Source: Thalassospira lucentensis (GTDB lineage Bacteria; Pseudomonadota; Alphaproteobacteria; Rhodospirillales; Thalassospiraceae). From it: 64,000 bases of DNA. This document shows positions 40,269 to 49,439 of this stretch, one piece after another. Location: NCBI RefSeq assembly GCF_032921865.1, contig NZ_CP136684.1:602501-666500 (forward strand), read 5' to 3'. Under the pieces are notes generated by a model, which had not been told where the DNA came from, searched no databases, and saw only the letters and a program-made list of their open reading frames with translations. The translations under genes were made by a program, and so were the position numbers. Position 1 is the first letter of the stretch. The number at the start of each line of letters is the position of its first letter.

Positions 40269-41851
40269 CACTGAACAGCGGCCTGCTTCATTTCATTTTC
40301 TGCCACCGGGCCTTTGTCCCCTTCGGCCACGGTAACCGGTGCATCATAATCCCCCTGGTTCCAGCGCGTCAAAACCTCGCCGACGCTCCGGGCAAGGGTA
40401 TCGACCGAATCATCGGGAATATCGTTCGGGAACGGATCCGCCCCGATCGAGGCAAACAGACGGCCATAGGATGCCTGCATGTCGGCATAGGCCATGTCGC
40501 GTTGCAGATTGCTGAGCAACGCCCGGACATCGGCCCGGATCGCCTGCCCCTCGCCGACCGCATTGGCCGACTGGCTGGCATTGACGGTTTCCGATATCTG
40601 GTCCTGCACCGATGCGATCCGGTCGGTCAGTTCAAAATCGCGCTTGGCATAGGCAAAACGCAGTTGGGCGATATTGACCTGACTGATGACCGCCATGCTC
40701 AGTGCAAGGCGGCGCACTTCCGAAAGTTCGATCTGGCTGTCGGCAAGGCGCATGTTTGCCGGTGCCTTGAACAGCTGCATCAGGTTCCACGAAAGATCAA
40801 GCGACCCCTCGTACCAGTCGGAATTGACCTTGTAGCTGTCGGTCGTGTGATTGATACCCGCACTGAAATTAAGGCCCGGCACCATCTGCACGATGGCGAT
40901 CTTTGCTTCCTGCTGGTTGATCCGCAACTGATAGGCTTCCGAACGCAGTTCCGAACGGTTTTTCAGGGCTTCGAGTTCAAGTTCCTCGGCACTCATCGTC
41001 AGAACCGGCATCGGGCCACTGTCGGGCTCAACCGCCGCCTCGACCGTAAAGTCGCTATCGGGATGAATATTCATCAGAACCGCAAGCTCGGTGCGGGCTT
41101 CGACCAGCTGACGCTGGCGGGTTTCAAGCTCGCGCAGGGTCAGAAGAAGGTCTTCCTGATAGGTCAGCGCATCAAGCGGCGCACCAACCCGTTCGCGCAC
41201 CTGCGTTTCCGACCGCGAAAGTGCCGTGCGAACCTTTTCCAGGACCGGCTTGAACTGCACCAGCGCCCGTTCGGCTGCGGCTGCGCGCCAATAGGCACTG
41301 CGCGTATCATTGATAACGTTATGGATCACCTGGCGGCGGCGTTCCTTGACGATAAGCGCCATGTCCGCCTGCTGATGGGCGCGCATATAGCCAATGGCAA
41401 AATCCAGCACATTCCAGCTTACCGTCAGGTCGCTATCGCGGATTTTCTTGTCCGAACTGATCGAGGTAGAGGTCTTGTCCTCGTTGAACGTGAAATCCGG
41501 ACGGCTGCGCTGTGTCCAGCCCGAACTGGCCACAACATCGGGCAGAAGATTGACATTGGCAACGTCAAGCTGCCCCATCGCCACCGCTTCTTCCATCAGT
41601 TTCAGCCGGTGATCAAGGTTGTATTTAAGCGCACGTGCAATCGCTTCTTCAAGCGTCAGCGGACCGGTGATCTTTTCCTGTTTTTCAAACAGACGCGCCA
41701 GATCCTTCTCAACGCGCGCATTGTTTTCTGTCACCGTCAACGGCTCCGGCGCAACGGCACAGGCCGATAACAATGCCGCCGTTGTCAGTGCGACGGCCAC
41801 ATTCCGCCATTTTCGGAAAGTCCCGGGAAACTTTAAAGCACGATAAACCAA
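40268..41851 (-). CDS. TolC-like outer-membrane efflux lipoprotein
   Basis: A 527-residue outer-membrane factor. Starting at TTG 41851, preceded by GGGGGAA at a spacing of 7, it has a lipoprotein signal with lipobox LSAC. Two repeated OEP halves follow, with helices such as PLTLEEAIARALKYNLDHRLKLMEE and the later ALKNRSELRSEAYQLRINQQEAKIAIVQ. The ATG at 41902 would add 17 charged residues before the signal and is less likely. It forms the exit duct for the adaptors encoded downstream. Confidence 0.88.
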   Translation of the reverse strand: MVYRALKFPGTFRKWRNVAVALTTAALLSACAVAPEPLTVTENNARVEKDLARLFEKQEKITGPLTLEEAIARALKYNLDHRLKLMEEAVAMGQLDVANVNLLPDVVASSGWTQRSRPDFTFNEDKTSTSISSDKKIRDSDLTVSWNVLDFAIGYMRAHQQADMALIVKERRRQVIHNVINDTRSAYWRAAAAERALVQFKPVLEKVRTALSRSETQVRERVGAPLDALTYQEDLLLTLRELETRQRQLVEARTELAVLMNIHPDSDFTVEAAVEPDSGPMPVLTMSAEELELEALKNRSELRSEAYQLRINQQEAKIAIVQMVPGLNFSAGINHTTDSYKVNSDWYEGSLDLSWNLMQLFKAPANMRLADSQIELSEVRRLALSMAVISQVNIAQLRFAYAKRDFELTDRIASVQDQISETVNASQSANAVGEGQAIRADVRALLSNLQRDMAYADMQASYGRLFASIGADPFPNDIPDDSVDTLARSVGEVLTRWNQGDYDAPVTVAEGDKGPVAENEMKQAAVQ

Positions 41852-41932
41852 GACGGTATTCCCCCAAGTAAATTCAAATTCCCGAATATCTGCCCGATAC
41901 ATATCCGGTGATCCGTTGCATCATCCGGGCCT

Positions 41933-42049
41933 GTTCCGGTTCTGTCCAGAAACCGGAACATCCCTTTTCCCATATTGCCCCGCGCCTGATCTTTCACAAC
42001 CGGTCGGGGCATTTTTCAATCCGGCGGTCAGACAGGTGCGACCGCCGGA
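41933..42049. repeat. Three hairpins between the giant-protein gene and the exporter genes
   Basis: The 240-base gap between the giant gene (end 42092) and the TTG start of the tolC-like gene (41851) holds three inverted repeats: GTTCCGGTT/AACCGGAAC (41933-41959), TGCCCCG/CGGGGCA (41976-42011) and TCCGGCGGTC/GACCGCCGGA (42020-42049). None has a T run on the minus strand, so they look more like attenuators or RNA-stability elements than plain terminators. Confidence 0.7.
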
Positions 42050-42091
42050 AAAACATCAAGAAAATCATCGATCAAATCATCAAGCAATTCA

Positions 42092-45000
42092 TCACGCCGG
42101 AATACGATAGGTGCCCAGAACCTGATCAAGCAGCATCGTTTCCATTTCGGCGGCATCGCCAAACGCCGCCAGTTGCGCGGTGAAATCGTCAAGCGCTTTG
42201 GCCAGTTCGGCCTCGCCCTTGCCATCGCTCATGGCCTGATCACCGTTGCCATCGCCCGTGGATGTCTCACCACCTGTGCCACCTTCGGTGCCCGGGCCCT
42301 CGCCCCCGGGTGAAGGCGCTCCCAGAATACCGTCATTGCCAACAGGTGTTCCGGTTCCCGCTTCGCCACCGACACCGCCGCCAAATCCGCCGCCGAAGCC
42401 GCCGCTGCCCAAACCACCACCAAGGCCACCGCCCAGACCACCACCCAAGCCGCCACCGCTCAGGCCACCACCACCAAGGCCGCCACCGATACCACCGCCC
42501 AAGCCACCACCAAGACCACTGCCCCCGAAGCCACCGCTCGTCAGAACAGCACCGCCGCCACCGCCCAGTCCGGTGGTAACACCCAGCCCGCTACCGGCCT
42601 GGTTGATGCTAAGCCCTGCCGAAACCGGCGTGCCGGAATTGCCAATCGGGCTGGTATTGCCCAACTGGCCCGTCACGGTTGTCTGGATCGGGCCACCGGA
42701 AATGAACTGTCCGCCCGAACCACTGCCATTCGATCCCGCACTAAGCGCATTGCTGACCGGCGTCCCCGCATCCCCGCCCGATCCCGGCGTTTGCAGGATC
42801 GGCGGTATCGTTACGACCGGTGCAGGTGGCGGTGCGGGCGGCGGCGGTGGTGGCGTTACCACCGGCGCGGTCACCCTTACCGTGACCGTGCTTACCGTAC
42901 TGCTGTTGCCGTCGATATCAGAAAGCGTCACGCTGATCGTACGGTTCCCCGCCGTCGGCGTGCCCGAACTGTTTTCATAGGCAACAGCACGCACCAGCTC
43001 CTGGATATTTGTCAGATTGGCCGCGGTATTAAAGTTGATCCGAAGGGTATTGCCCGCGGCAATATTGTTTGCCAGCGTGCCGATAATCGTCCCGTTGACA
43101 CGCACATTCGATCCGGTTGTCGTACCGTCAAGCGTAACAGTACCGGCTGTATCGATCTTGAGAATATCCTGTGACGCAGAACCACCACCGGTGATGCTGA
43201 CCGTAAGGTTGCCGCCATTGCTAAAAGCACCCGCCTGGAAATCAGCATCCGATACGGTCGCATTCTGCCCGGCATCAAGCTTGACCGTCTGCCCGGTTGT
43301 ATAGGCAATGCTGTCGCCTGAAAGGCCGCCGATGGCCGGGCGGGCGGTAACATTGACCGTAACCGTATCGGTGTCGGTATCCGTGCCGTCCGATGTTAAG
43401 ACGGTAATCGTTTGCGAACCGGTCGTGGTTGCTGTGTATCGCAGATTGGCCAGTGTCGCATTGACATCGGCGACACTGCCCGAAATCTGGATGGAATTGG
43501 TGCCGCCACCCGTGATGGTCGCATTGCCCGTCGTGGTAAAGGTCCCCGCACCATTCGGCACCGAGACTGTGGTGGTGACGGTCGCGCTATCGTCATCACC
43601 AACCGAGATACCGGTAATTGCCTTCGCCTCGCCAGCAACAGCGGACTGGGAGCCCGGCAGGGTATTGACCGGCGCATCATTGACGGCACTGACCGCAACC
43701 GTCGCCGCGATGGACACACTTGCGGCATCCGCACCACCATTGGCCGTGCCACCACTATCGGTAATGCCGGTAAGCGTCACGACGCGGCTCGATGTACCGG
43801 GATTGTCACTGGTTGAGGAATAGGTCATGCCATCGACCACGGTTTGTGCTTGCGCCGTCGTCATGGTACCGCCGGTAATCGTGATCGTTGCCACGCCCCC
43901 GGTGACCGAAATGTTATAGCTCAGTCCGTTGCCACCGGTGGTCGTCCCCGATGTGCCATCGGTCAGGGCAATGGCCGTACCGTCAAGCGTGATACGGTCG
44001 CTCGCTTCGGCATTGGTAACCGTAAAAGTCATGCCCGAAATCGTCTGGCCGGTTTCAGCCGTTCCGATGGTCACGCCAGAAAACAGATCAACCGCCGTGC
44101 CATTTTCGGTAAAGGTCGGGGTGCCGCCGGTGGCCGAAACCGTCGGCGCATCGTTGATACCCACCACATTGACCGTGATCTCGGCGGGGCTGGAGGTAAA
44201 ACCACCCGAGTCATCGGTTAATGTCACCTGAACCGTACGCGCCCCCGTGGTCGGATCATCAGTACTGTTGTTGCTGTACTGAATGGCCGCCAGAAGGCTC
44301 GCGACCCGTGCAGGTGTCGCATCTTCATTGAAGTTGATAACCAGATCGTTGCCTGCTGCAATATTGTTGGCCAGCGTACCGATCACCACGCCCCCGATGG
44401 TGACATCCGAACCGGCCGTGCCTCCAGACAGAATACTCCCACCAATTGTCAGGATATCCTGCGCCGCGTCGCCGCCTGCGGTAATACTGACGGTCAGATT
44501 ACCACCGTTGAAATTGGCATTGTCACTGTCGGCAACAGTCGCCGCCGTTCCGGTATCAACGGCAACCGCGCCGCCGCCTTCGGTATAGGTGACACTATCA
44601 CCATCCAGATTGCCGATAACCGGGGCGAAAACGATATTCACGCTACTGTTGGCAGCCGTGCTGTTGGCTTCGCTATCATTGACAACAAAACTGATCGTGC
44701 GCGTCCCGGTCGCTGGCGAAGCGTCCGCGTTGCTGAAGGTCACGGAACGCAGGGCGGCCTGCCATTGCGCCAGTGTCGCCGTCCCCCCCTCCGATTCCAG
44801 GCTCAGAACGCCGGTTCCGGCATCATAAGTCCCGGTAATATTCCCAAACGCCCCGCCGGGGGTAAAGCCAAGTGTATCACCGGCGGCCTGACCTCCCGTG
44901 ATCGAAACGGTTGCCGAGGCCAGTGTGGTATCATCCACATCCAGGACCGTCAGGCTGTTACTGATAACGATCTCCGTACCACTTCCAGCCGAGAAATTGA

Positions 45001-48000
45001 CACTGTTGCCGCCATTGGCCAATGCGGGCGCATCATTAACAGCATTCACCGTGACAGTCGAAGCGATAGTAACAGAAGCACTGTCGACACCCCCGTTTGC
45101 TGTCCCGCCACTGTCGGTAACGCCGGTCAAGGTCACAACACGGTTGGCTGTACCGGGATTTTCACTGGTTGAGGAATAGGTCATGCCGTCAATGACGGTT
45201 TGTGCCGACGCCGTCGTCATGGTGCCACCCGAAATCGTGACCGTCGCGATGCCGTCTGCAATCGACACATTATAATTCAGGCTATTGCCGCCGGTGGTGC
45301 CTGAAGCCCCGTCCGAGAGAGTAATGGCCGTACCGTCAAACGTGATGCGGTCGCTGGCTTCGGCATTGGTAACCGTAAAGGTCATGCCCGAAATCGTCTG
45401 GCCGCTTTCGACCGTGCTGATTTCCACATCGGAAAACAGATCAACCGCCGAACCGTTTTCGGTAAAGCTCGGCGTGCCACCGGTCGCACTCAGGGTTGGT
45501 GCGTCATTCACACCGGTAATCGAGACCGTAACCTGATTTGTTCCGACGGAATTCAATGAACCATCATTGAATGTGTAGTCAAGTGCGACGGAACTCGCCG
45601 GTGCCTCGGAGCTATTGCTATATGCAATATTCTGCATCGCAGAATTCACCAGAGCAGTTGTCGCATTGGAGTTGAACGTCAGTTCAAGCGTTCCGGCACT
45701 GTTCGTCGTGACCGTACCAATCGTTGTTCCGTTATAGGTAAGGTCGCCACTCTCCGTCAGACTTCCGAGCAAGCCGCTATTGCTAAAGACATCGTTGCTG
45801 TTTGCACCGCCATTACGAACAATGGTCAATGTCGCACCAGCATAGCTACCAGCCGCATCAAGCTCTGCGTCAAGCACCGTGACATTGCTGTCTAGCACAA
45901 CAACACTGCCATTTTCTGTAAAGGACGGCGTACCATCAAGGTTGGAGAATGTTGGCGCATCATTAACAGCATTCACCGTGACAGTCGAAGCGATAGTAAC
46001 AGAAGCACTGTCGACACCACCATTTGCTATCCCGCCACTGTCGGTAATACCGGTCAAGGTCACAACACGGTTGGCGGTACCGGGATTTTCACTGGTTGAG
46101 GAATAGGTCATGCCATCAATGACGGTTTGTGCCGTCGCTGTCGTCATACTGCCACCCGAAATCGTGACCGTCGCGATGCCGCCTGCAATCGACACATTGT
46201 AAGTCAGGCTGTTGCCGCCGGTGGTGCCTGAAGCCCCGTCCGAGAGAGTAATGGCCGTACCGTCAAGCGTGATACGGTCGCTGGCTTCGGCATTGGTAAC
46301 CGTGAAGGTCATGCCCGAAATCGTCTGGCCGCTTTCGACCGTGCTGATTTCCACATCGGAAAACAGATCAACCACCGAACCGTTTTCGGTAAAGCTCGGC
46401 GTGCCGCCCGTCGCACTCAGGGTCGGCGCATTATTCACCCCCGTGATGGATACAGTCACAGATCCGGTCGCCGTCCCCGGATTGTCGCCCGTACCCTGCG
46501 CATTGCCGGAGTTGCCATCACTGAATGTCCAGTCAATCTGCACGCTTGACGCCGGGTCATCCGACGAGTTGCTGTAACGGACCGCCTGCATCACTTGATT
46601 GACAAGTGCGGTTGTCGGGATCGTTCCATTGTTCTGGAACGTAATCGTCAACTGACCATCAATTGATGTGTCAAAACTCGCAATAACATTGCCACCGCTT
46701 TCGATATTCGATCCGTTTACCGTCAGGCCGCCGCCAGAAATCATCGAAAACACGTCAGAGGCATTCGCACCGCCACTGCGCACCAGCACGAATGACGCCC
46801 CGGCAAAATTGCCATTTCCGCCATTGAGCGATCCAAGCTCATCATCCGAAACCGTTACATCACCATCAAGGACAACAGCACTGCCATCCTCGGTAAAGGA
46901 CGGGGTACCATCCAGATTTGACAATTCAGGGGCATCGTTGACTGCGGTTACGTTGATCTGGGTCGTACCGGCCGCGATAGCACCGCCACCTTTCCCGTCA
47001 TTCACTGTCGCGGTAATCTGGGCAACATTGCTACCGGTCACATTTGACTCTGCCGTATAACGAATACGACTGGAGGCATCGAGATACGTATTGATGTCCG
47101 CCGCACTACCCACAAGGGTAATTGTTCGCGCGTCCACAAGCGTTCCGACCACCCCGTTGCCAACAGATGCGCCATCCGCCGGGGTTGCAAAGGTTCCCGC
47201 AGTCGCAACAAGCGTCAGTGTGATGGTATCACCGTCAACATCGGCAAAGCTCGATGACGAAAGATTGACGTTTGACAACGTGTCTTCCGCAACCGAAATA
47301 CTGGCGGGCATTGACCCGCTCGGGTTGTCGTTTACAGCCGTCGCATTAAGCGTAATGGTGCCCTCATCGGGGCCGGTATCCGCCGCATCACGAATACGGG
47401 TTGTGATCGAAACGTCCTGATCCCAGTGTTCCGACGGCGTGAAAGCAACCGCCGCAAGTGCCGCATTCACATCCGAAACCGATCCGGTAACTGTCCACAC
47501 ACCTGAGACCGAATTATAGTTCGATGTTGCAGACCCGAAAGTGCCGGTGCTCAGACTGCCCGCCGCACTGTCGCCAAGTGTCAGGGTCGCGGTAACTGTG
47601 TCACCGTCAACATCGGCAACAACGATATCGCCAAGCGCAACACTACCCCCATCTTCGGTGAATGGCACCGTTTGCGTCAGATTGGTCGCCGTCGGCGCGG
47701 TGTTACTGACAGCAGGACTGAGATTCAGATTGTCAATCGCCAAGGCGCCATTTCCTGTAAAGGTGAAACGCACCTCGTCAACCGCGTCATAGGCACTGCC
47801 AAAAGTCAGGGTACCAAAATAACCGTTGGTATCCCCGTTCTGATCAAGGTTGTTGTAAGTAATGGCACCCGTACTATCATCGACCGTAAGATCGACTGTA
47901 TCTGAAGTCCCGGAAACTAAAACCCCATCTTTATATCCTGCGATGGTTACACTCGTTCCAAAGTTATTAAAGTGGTTGCCAATGTCAAAGGAGTTGAGAT

Positions 48001-49006
48001 CAAAGTCCGTACCGTCGGTGGATTTAAAGTAGAAAGAGGAAACACCTGCTATACCGACATGATTGAGTATGATGGCTCTATCCCCTGCTTCGCCATCAAG
48101 GTTGAGATCCGTTTGCAACTCATCACTGCTCGGGGTGGCTATACCTACTGCAGAACCCGCCCCGAAGGTCCAGTCCCCCACCACAACCGACGTTACATCG
48201 TTCTGATTGATCAAGCCTTCATCGTCAAAGTTCTCATTGGTCGCTGCCAGAACATCGGCAAAGGATTGCATGGCATTGTCGGCAAAGATAACCGGCGTTT
48301 CGATATCACCGCTGGCGGCTTCCATATCCCAGTCACCGCCAAGCGCATCGGCCCCTGTCATATCGTCGGACGCGGAAATATCCGCACCGGTCAGTGCGGC
48401 AAGCTGGTTGATGAAATCCTGCCCGCTGCCATCCGCCCCAATATTACAGCCATAAAGAACAATATCGCCGGTTTCGGAAAGCGCATTGCCAATCAGTTGC
48501 AGCGCATCCGCATTGGCCGCAAGCGTATCAAGTGTCAGCGCCCCGCCACCAAGGTTAAGTGCGCCGGTACCCCCGTGGCTTAGGATATGCAGCCCGTCGA
48601 TCCCCGACATGCCATCAAGTACCGATGCAATATCGCTAACCGTCGCATTCTGCTGTAAAATAATGACTTCGACATTCGCGCCAAGTCCGTCAATCAGGGT
48701 CTGATAATCCTGAACCGACGGATCAACAATCACCACATCCTTGCGATCATCATTGGCAATACCGCCAACCGCAGCAGGTACGTGATCCGCATTATCGCCC
48801 GCGTCATTCGATGACTGGCTGTCACTATCCGCATGGGCATTTTCGGCCTCTGCCTCGGCGGCGGCATCCTGGGCGGCTTCGGCTCCTGTGGCGGCACCGG
48901 CAGCGTCGAACATGAAGCGCTGCTCAAGGGCGATAGGTGCAATATCGGACCAGGTATTCTGTACCATTGTATGGTTGCGGTCCCGTGCTGTCATGTTTGC
49001 AGCCAT
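42092..49006 (-). CDS. Giant DUF4347 cadherin-like repeat surface protein
   Basis: A 2304-residue protein. Residues 27-36 are LEQRFMFDAA, resembling the LEPR-XLL-type leader of very large exported proteins; an acidic Ala-rich stretch follows. Residues 90-255 are a DUF4347 domain (VVIVDPSVQDYQTLIDGL, HILSHGGTGALNLGGG, VLYGCNIGADGSGQDF). Then come about 1700 residues of cadherin/VCBS-like repeats with recurring NDAPTLSATGGTPSFTENG and TFTVTNAEASDRITLDGTAI blocks, a Pro-rich linker, a Gly-rich stretch and a charged C-terminal tail. No Sec signal or RTX nonapeptides are seen. The start at 49006 has ACGGGGTG upstream. It is probably an adhesin or matrix protein exported by the genes that follow. 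Confidence 0.9.
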   Translation of the reverse strand: MAANMTARDRNHTMVQNTWSDIAPIALEQRFMFDAAGAATGAEAAQDAAAEAEAENAHADSDSQSSNDAGDNADHVPAAVGGIANDDRKDVVIVDPSVQDYQTLIDGLGANVEVIILQQNATVSDIASVLDGMSGIDGLHILSHGGTGALNLGGGALTLDTLAANADALQLIGNALSETGDIVLYGCNIGADGSGQDFINQLAALTGADISASDDMTGADALGGDWDMEAASGDIETPVIFADNAMQSFADVLAATNENFDDEGLINQNDVTSVVVGDWTFGAGSAVGIATPSSDELQTDLNLDGEAGDRAIILNHVGIAGVSSFYFKSTDGTDFDLNSFDIGNHFNNFGTSVTIAGYKDGVLVSGTSDTVDLTVDDSTGAITYNNLDQNGDTNGYFGTLTFGSAYDAVDEVRFTFTGNGALAIDNLNLSPAVSNTAPTATNLTQTVPFTEDGGSVALGDIVVADVDGDTVTATLTLGDSAAGSLSTGTFGSATSNYNSVSGVWTVTGSVSDVNAALAAVAFTPSEHWDQDVSITTRIRDAADTGPDEGTITLNATAVNDNPSGSMPASISVAEDTLSNVNLSSSSFADVDGDTITLTLVATAGTFATPADGASVGNGVVGTLVDARTITLVGSAADINTYLDASSRIRYTAESNVTGSNVAQITATVNDGKGGGAIAAGTTQINVTAVNDAPELSNLDGTPSFTEDGSAVVLDGDVTVSDDELGSLNGGNGNFAGASFVLVRSGGANASDVFSMISGGGLTVNGSNIESGGNVIASFDTSIDGQLTITFQNNGTIPTTALVNQVMQAVRYSNSSDDPASSVQIDWTFSDGNSGNAQGTGDNPGTATGSVTVSITGVNNAPTLSATGGTPSFTENGSVVDLFSDVEISTVESGQTISGMTFTVTNAEASDRITLDGTAITLSDGASGTTGGNSLTYNVSIAGGIATVTISGGSMTTATAQTVIDGMTYSSTSENPGTANRVVTLTGITDSGGIANGGVDSASVTIASTVTVNAVNDAPTFSNLDGTPSFTENGSVVVLDSNVTVLDAELDAAGSYAGATLTIVRNGGANSNDVFSNSGLLGSLTESGDLTYNGTTIGTVTTNSAGTLELTFNSNATTALVNSAMQNIAYSNSSEAPASSVALDYTFNDGSLNSVGTNQVTVSITGVNDAPTLSATGGTPSFTENGSAVDLFSDVEISTVESGQTISGMTFTVTNAEASDRITFDGTAITLSDGASGTTGGNSLNYNVSIADGIATVTISGGTMTTASAQTVIDGMTYSSTSENPGTANRVVTLTGVTDSGGTANGGVDSASVTIASTVTVNAVNDAPALANGGNSVNFSAGSGTEIVISNSLTVLDVDDTTLASATVSITGGQAAGDTLGFTPGGAFGNITGTYDAGTGVLSLESEGGTATLAQWQAALRSVTFSNADASPATGTRTISFVVNDSEANSTAANSSVNIVFAPVIGNLDGDSVTYTEGGGAVAVDTGTAATVADSDNANFNGGNLTVSITAGGDAAQDILTIGGSILSGGTAGSDVTIGGVVIGTLANNIAAGNDLVINFNEDATPARVASLLAAIQYSNNSTDDPTTGARTVQVTLTDDSGGFTSSPAEITVNVVGINDAPTVSATGGTPTFTENGTAVDLFSGVTIGTAETGQTISGMTFTVTNAEASDRITLDGTAIALTDGTSGTTTGGNGLSYNISVTGGVATITITGGTMTTAQAQTVVDGMTYSSTSDNPGTSSRVVTLTGITDSGGTANGGADAASVSIAATVAVSAVNDAPVNTLPGSQSAVAGEAKAITGISVGDDDSATVTTTVSVPNGAGTFTTTGNATITGGGTNSIQISGSVADVNATLANLRYTATTTGSQTITVLTSDGTDTDTDTVTVNVTARPAIGGLSGDSIAYTTGQTVKLDAGQNATVSDADFQAGAFSNGGNLTVSITGGGSASQDILKIDTAGTVTLDGTTTGSNVRVNGTIIGTLANNIAAGNTLRINFNTAANLTNIQELVRAVAYENSSGTPTAGNRTISVTLSDIDGNSSTVSTVTVRVTAPVVTPPPPPPAPPPAPVVTIPPILQTPGSGGDAGTPVSNALSAGSNGSGSGGQFISGGPIQTTVTGQLGNTSPIGNSGTPVSAGLSINQAGSGLGVTTGLGGGGGAVLTSGGFGGSGLGGGLGGGIGGGLGGGGLSGGGLGGGLGGGLGGGLGSGGFGGGFGGGVGGEAGTGTPVGNDGILGAPSPGGEGPGTEGGTGGETSTGDGNGDQAMSDGKGEAELAKALDDFTAQLAAFGDAAEMETMLLDQVLGTYRIPA
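42355..42577 (-). repeat. Glycine-rich low-complexity coding stretch
   Basis: About 75 codons dominated by Gly with Leu, Phe and Ile in GGGLGGGLGG-like units, near the C-terminus of the giant protein. Next to it (about 42780-42870) lies a Pro-rich linker with six consecutive prolines. Such stretches act as flexible or surface-exposed linkers and expand or shrink by slippage. Confidence 0.85.
45028..45515 (-). repeat. Near-identical internal duplication, copy 1
   Basis: This segment of the giant gene recurs at 45955-46442 at a fixed offset of 927 bases (309 codons), with only scattered differences. A more diverged relative is at about 43680-44150. The high DNA identity shows recent duplication or gene conversion within the repeat region. 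Confidence 0.85.
45955..46442 (-). repeat. Near-identical internal duplication, copy 2
   Basis: This is the partner of 45028-45515, offset by 927 bases. Both encode one cadherin-like unit, including the conserved ASDRIT(L/F)DGTAITLSDGAS block. An in-frame unit of 309 codons can be gained or lost without breaking the gene. Confidence 0.85.
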
Positions 49007-49028
49007 AATTATCACACCCCGTCTTGCG

Positions 49029-49082
49029 TTTCGGGCAACCCGCGTCACCCGAAAACCCCGTACTGCCTTGCAATAATTGCAA
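49029..49082 (-). promoter_or_regulatory. Dyads in the leader of the giant gene
   Basis: TTTCGGG (49029-49035) mirrors CCCGAAA (49048-49054), a 7-bp hairpin ending 22 bases before the start codon. Just upstream, TTGCAAT-A-ATTGCAA (49068-49082) is a perfect 15-bp palindrome. The first could act in the mRNA leader, the second as a DNA operator. No promoter boxes could be assigned securely. Confidence 0.45.
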
Positions 49083-49339
49083 TAAAACTTCCGCCATACA
49101 TCAGGCCGACACATCTCGCCAACTCTTGGATCAAAAGCCCGGATGTGCCGACTGCCGCATGAACTGCTACCAAAAGTAGCCGATCAAAAGACAAAAATCG
49201 AATGAACATATACCATTGACAGAATATGTCAGTTTTCTACGCCTCGGTATGCATTACCATCCTGAGGCAACCTTTTCGGGCAAATGGCATTTGAAATGTT
49301 CGCCATCGTACATGTTAAGAAAAGATAATCTATCAGTGA

Positions 49340-49368
49340 TTGGTCTCCGGTCTATATCTTTGTATAAT
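49340..49368 (+). promoter_or_regulatory. Promoter of the tail-collar gene pair
   Basis: TTGGTC (49340-49345) and a perfect TATAAT (49363-49368) are 17 bases apart, about 70 bases before the first collar gene. Upstream, TGACA-gaata-TGTCA near 49214-49228 is a small dyad that might bind a regulator. The rest of the 430-base divergent gap shows no gene. Confidence 0.65.
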
Positions 49369-49439
49369 ACCTGTGACCGGTCAGAATCAAGACCTGTCAG
49401 CATGAAATCTCGATTTTCAGTGTTTTTGGGGAGATGATC

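Noticed and set aside
42355-42577. Gly-rich repeats as a CRISPR or intergenic repeat array
   Set aside because: They are imperfect codon-level repeats within an open reading frame and lack conserved repeats with unique spacers.
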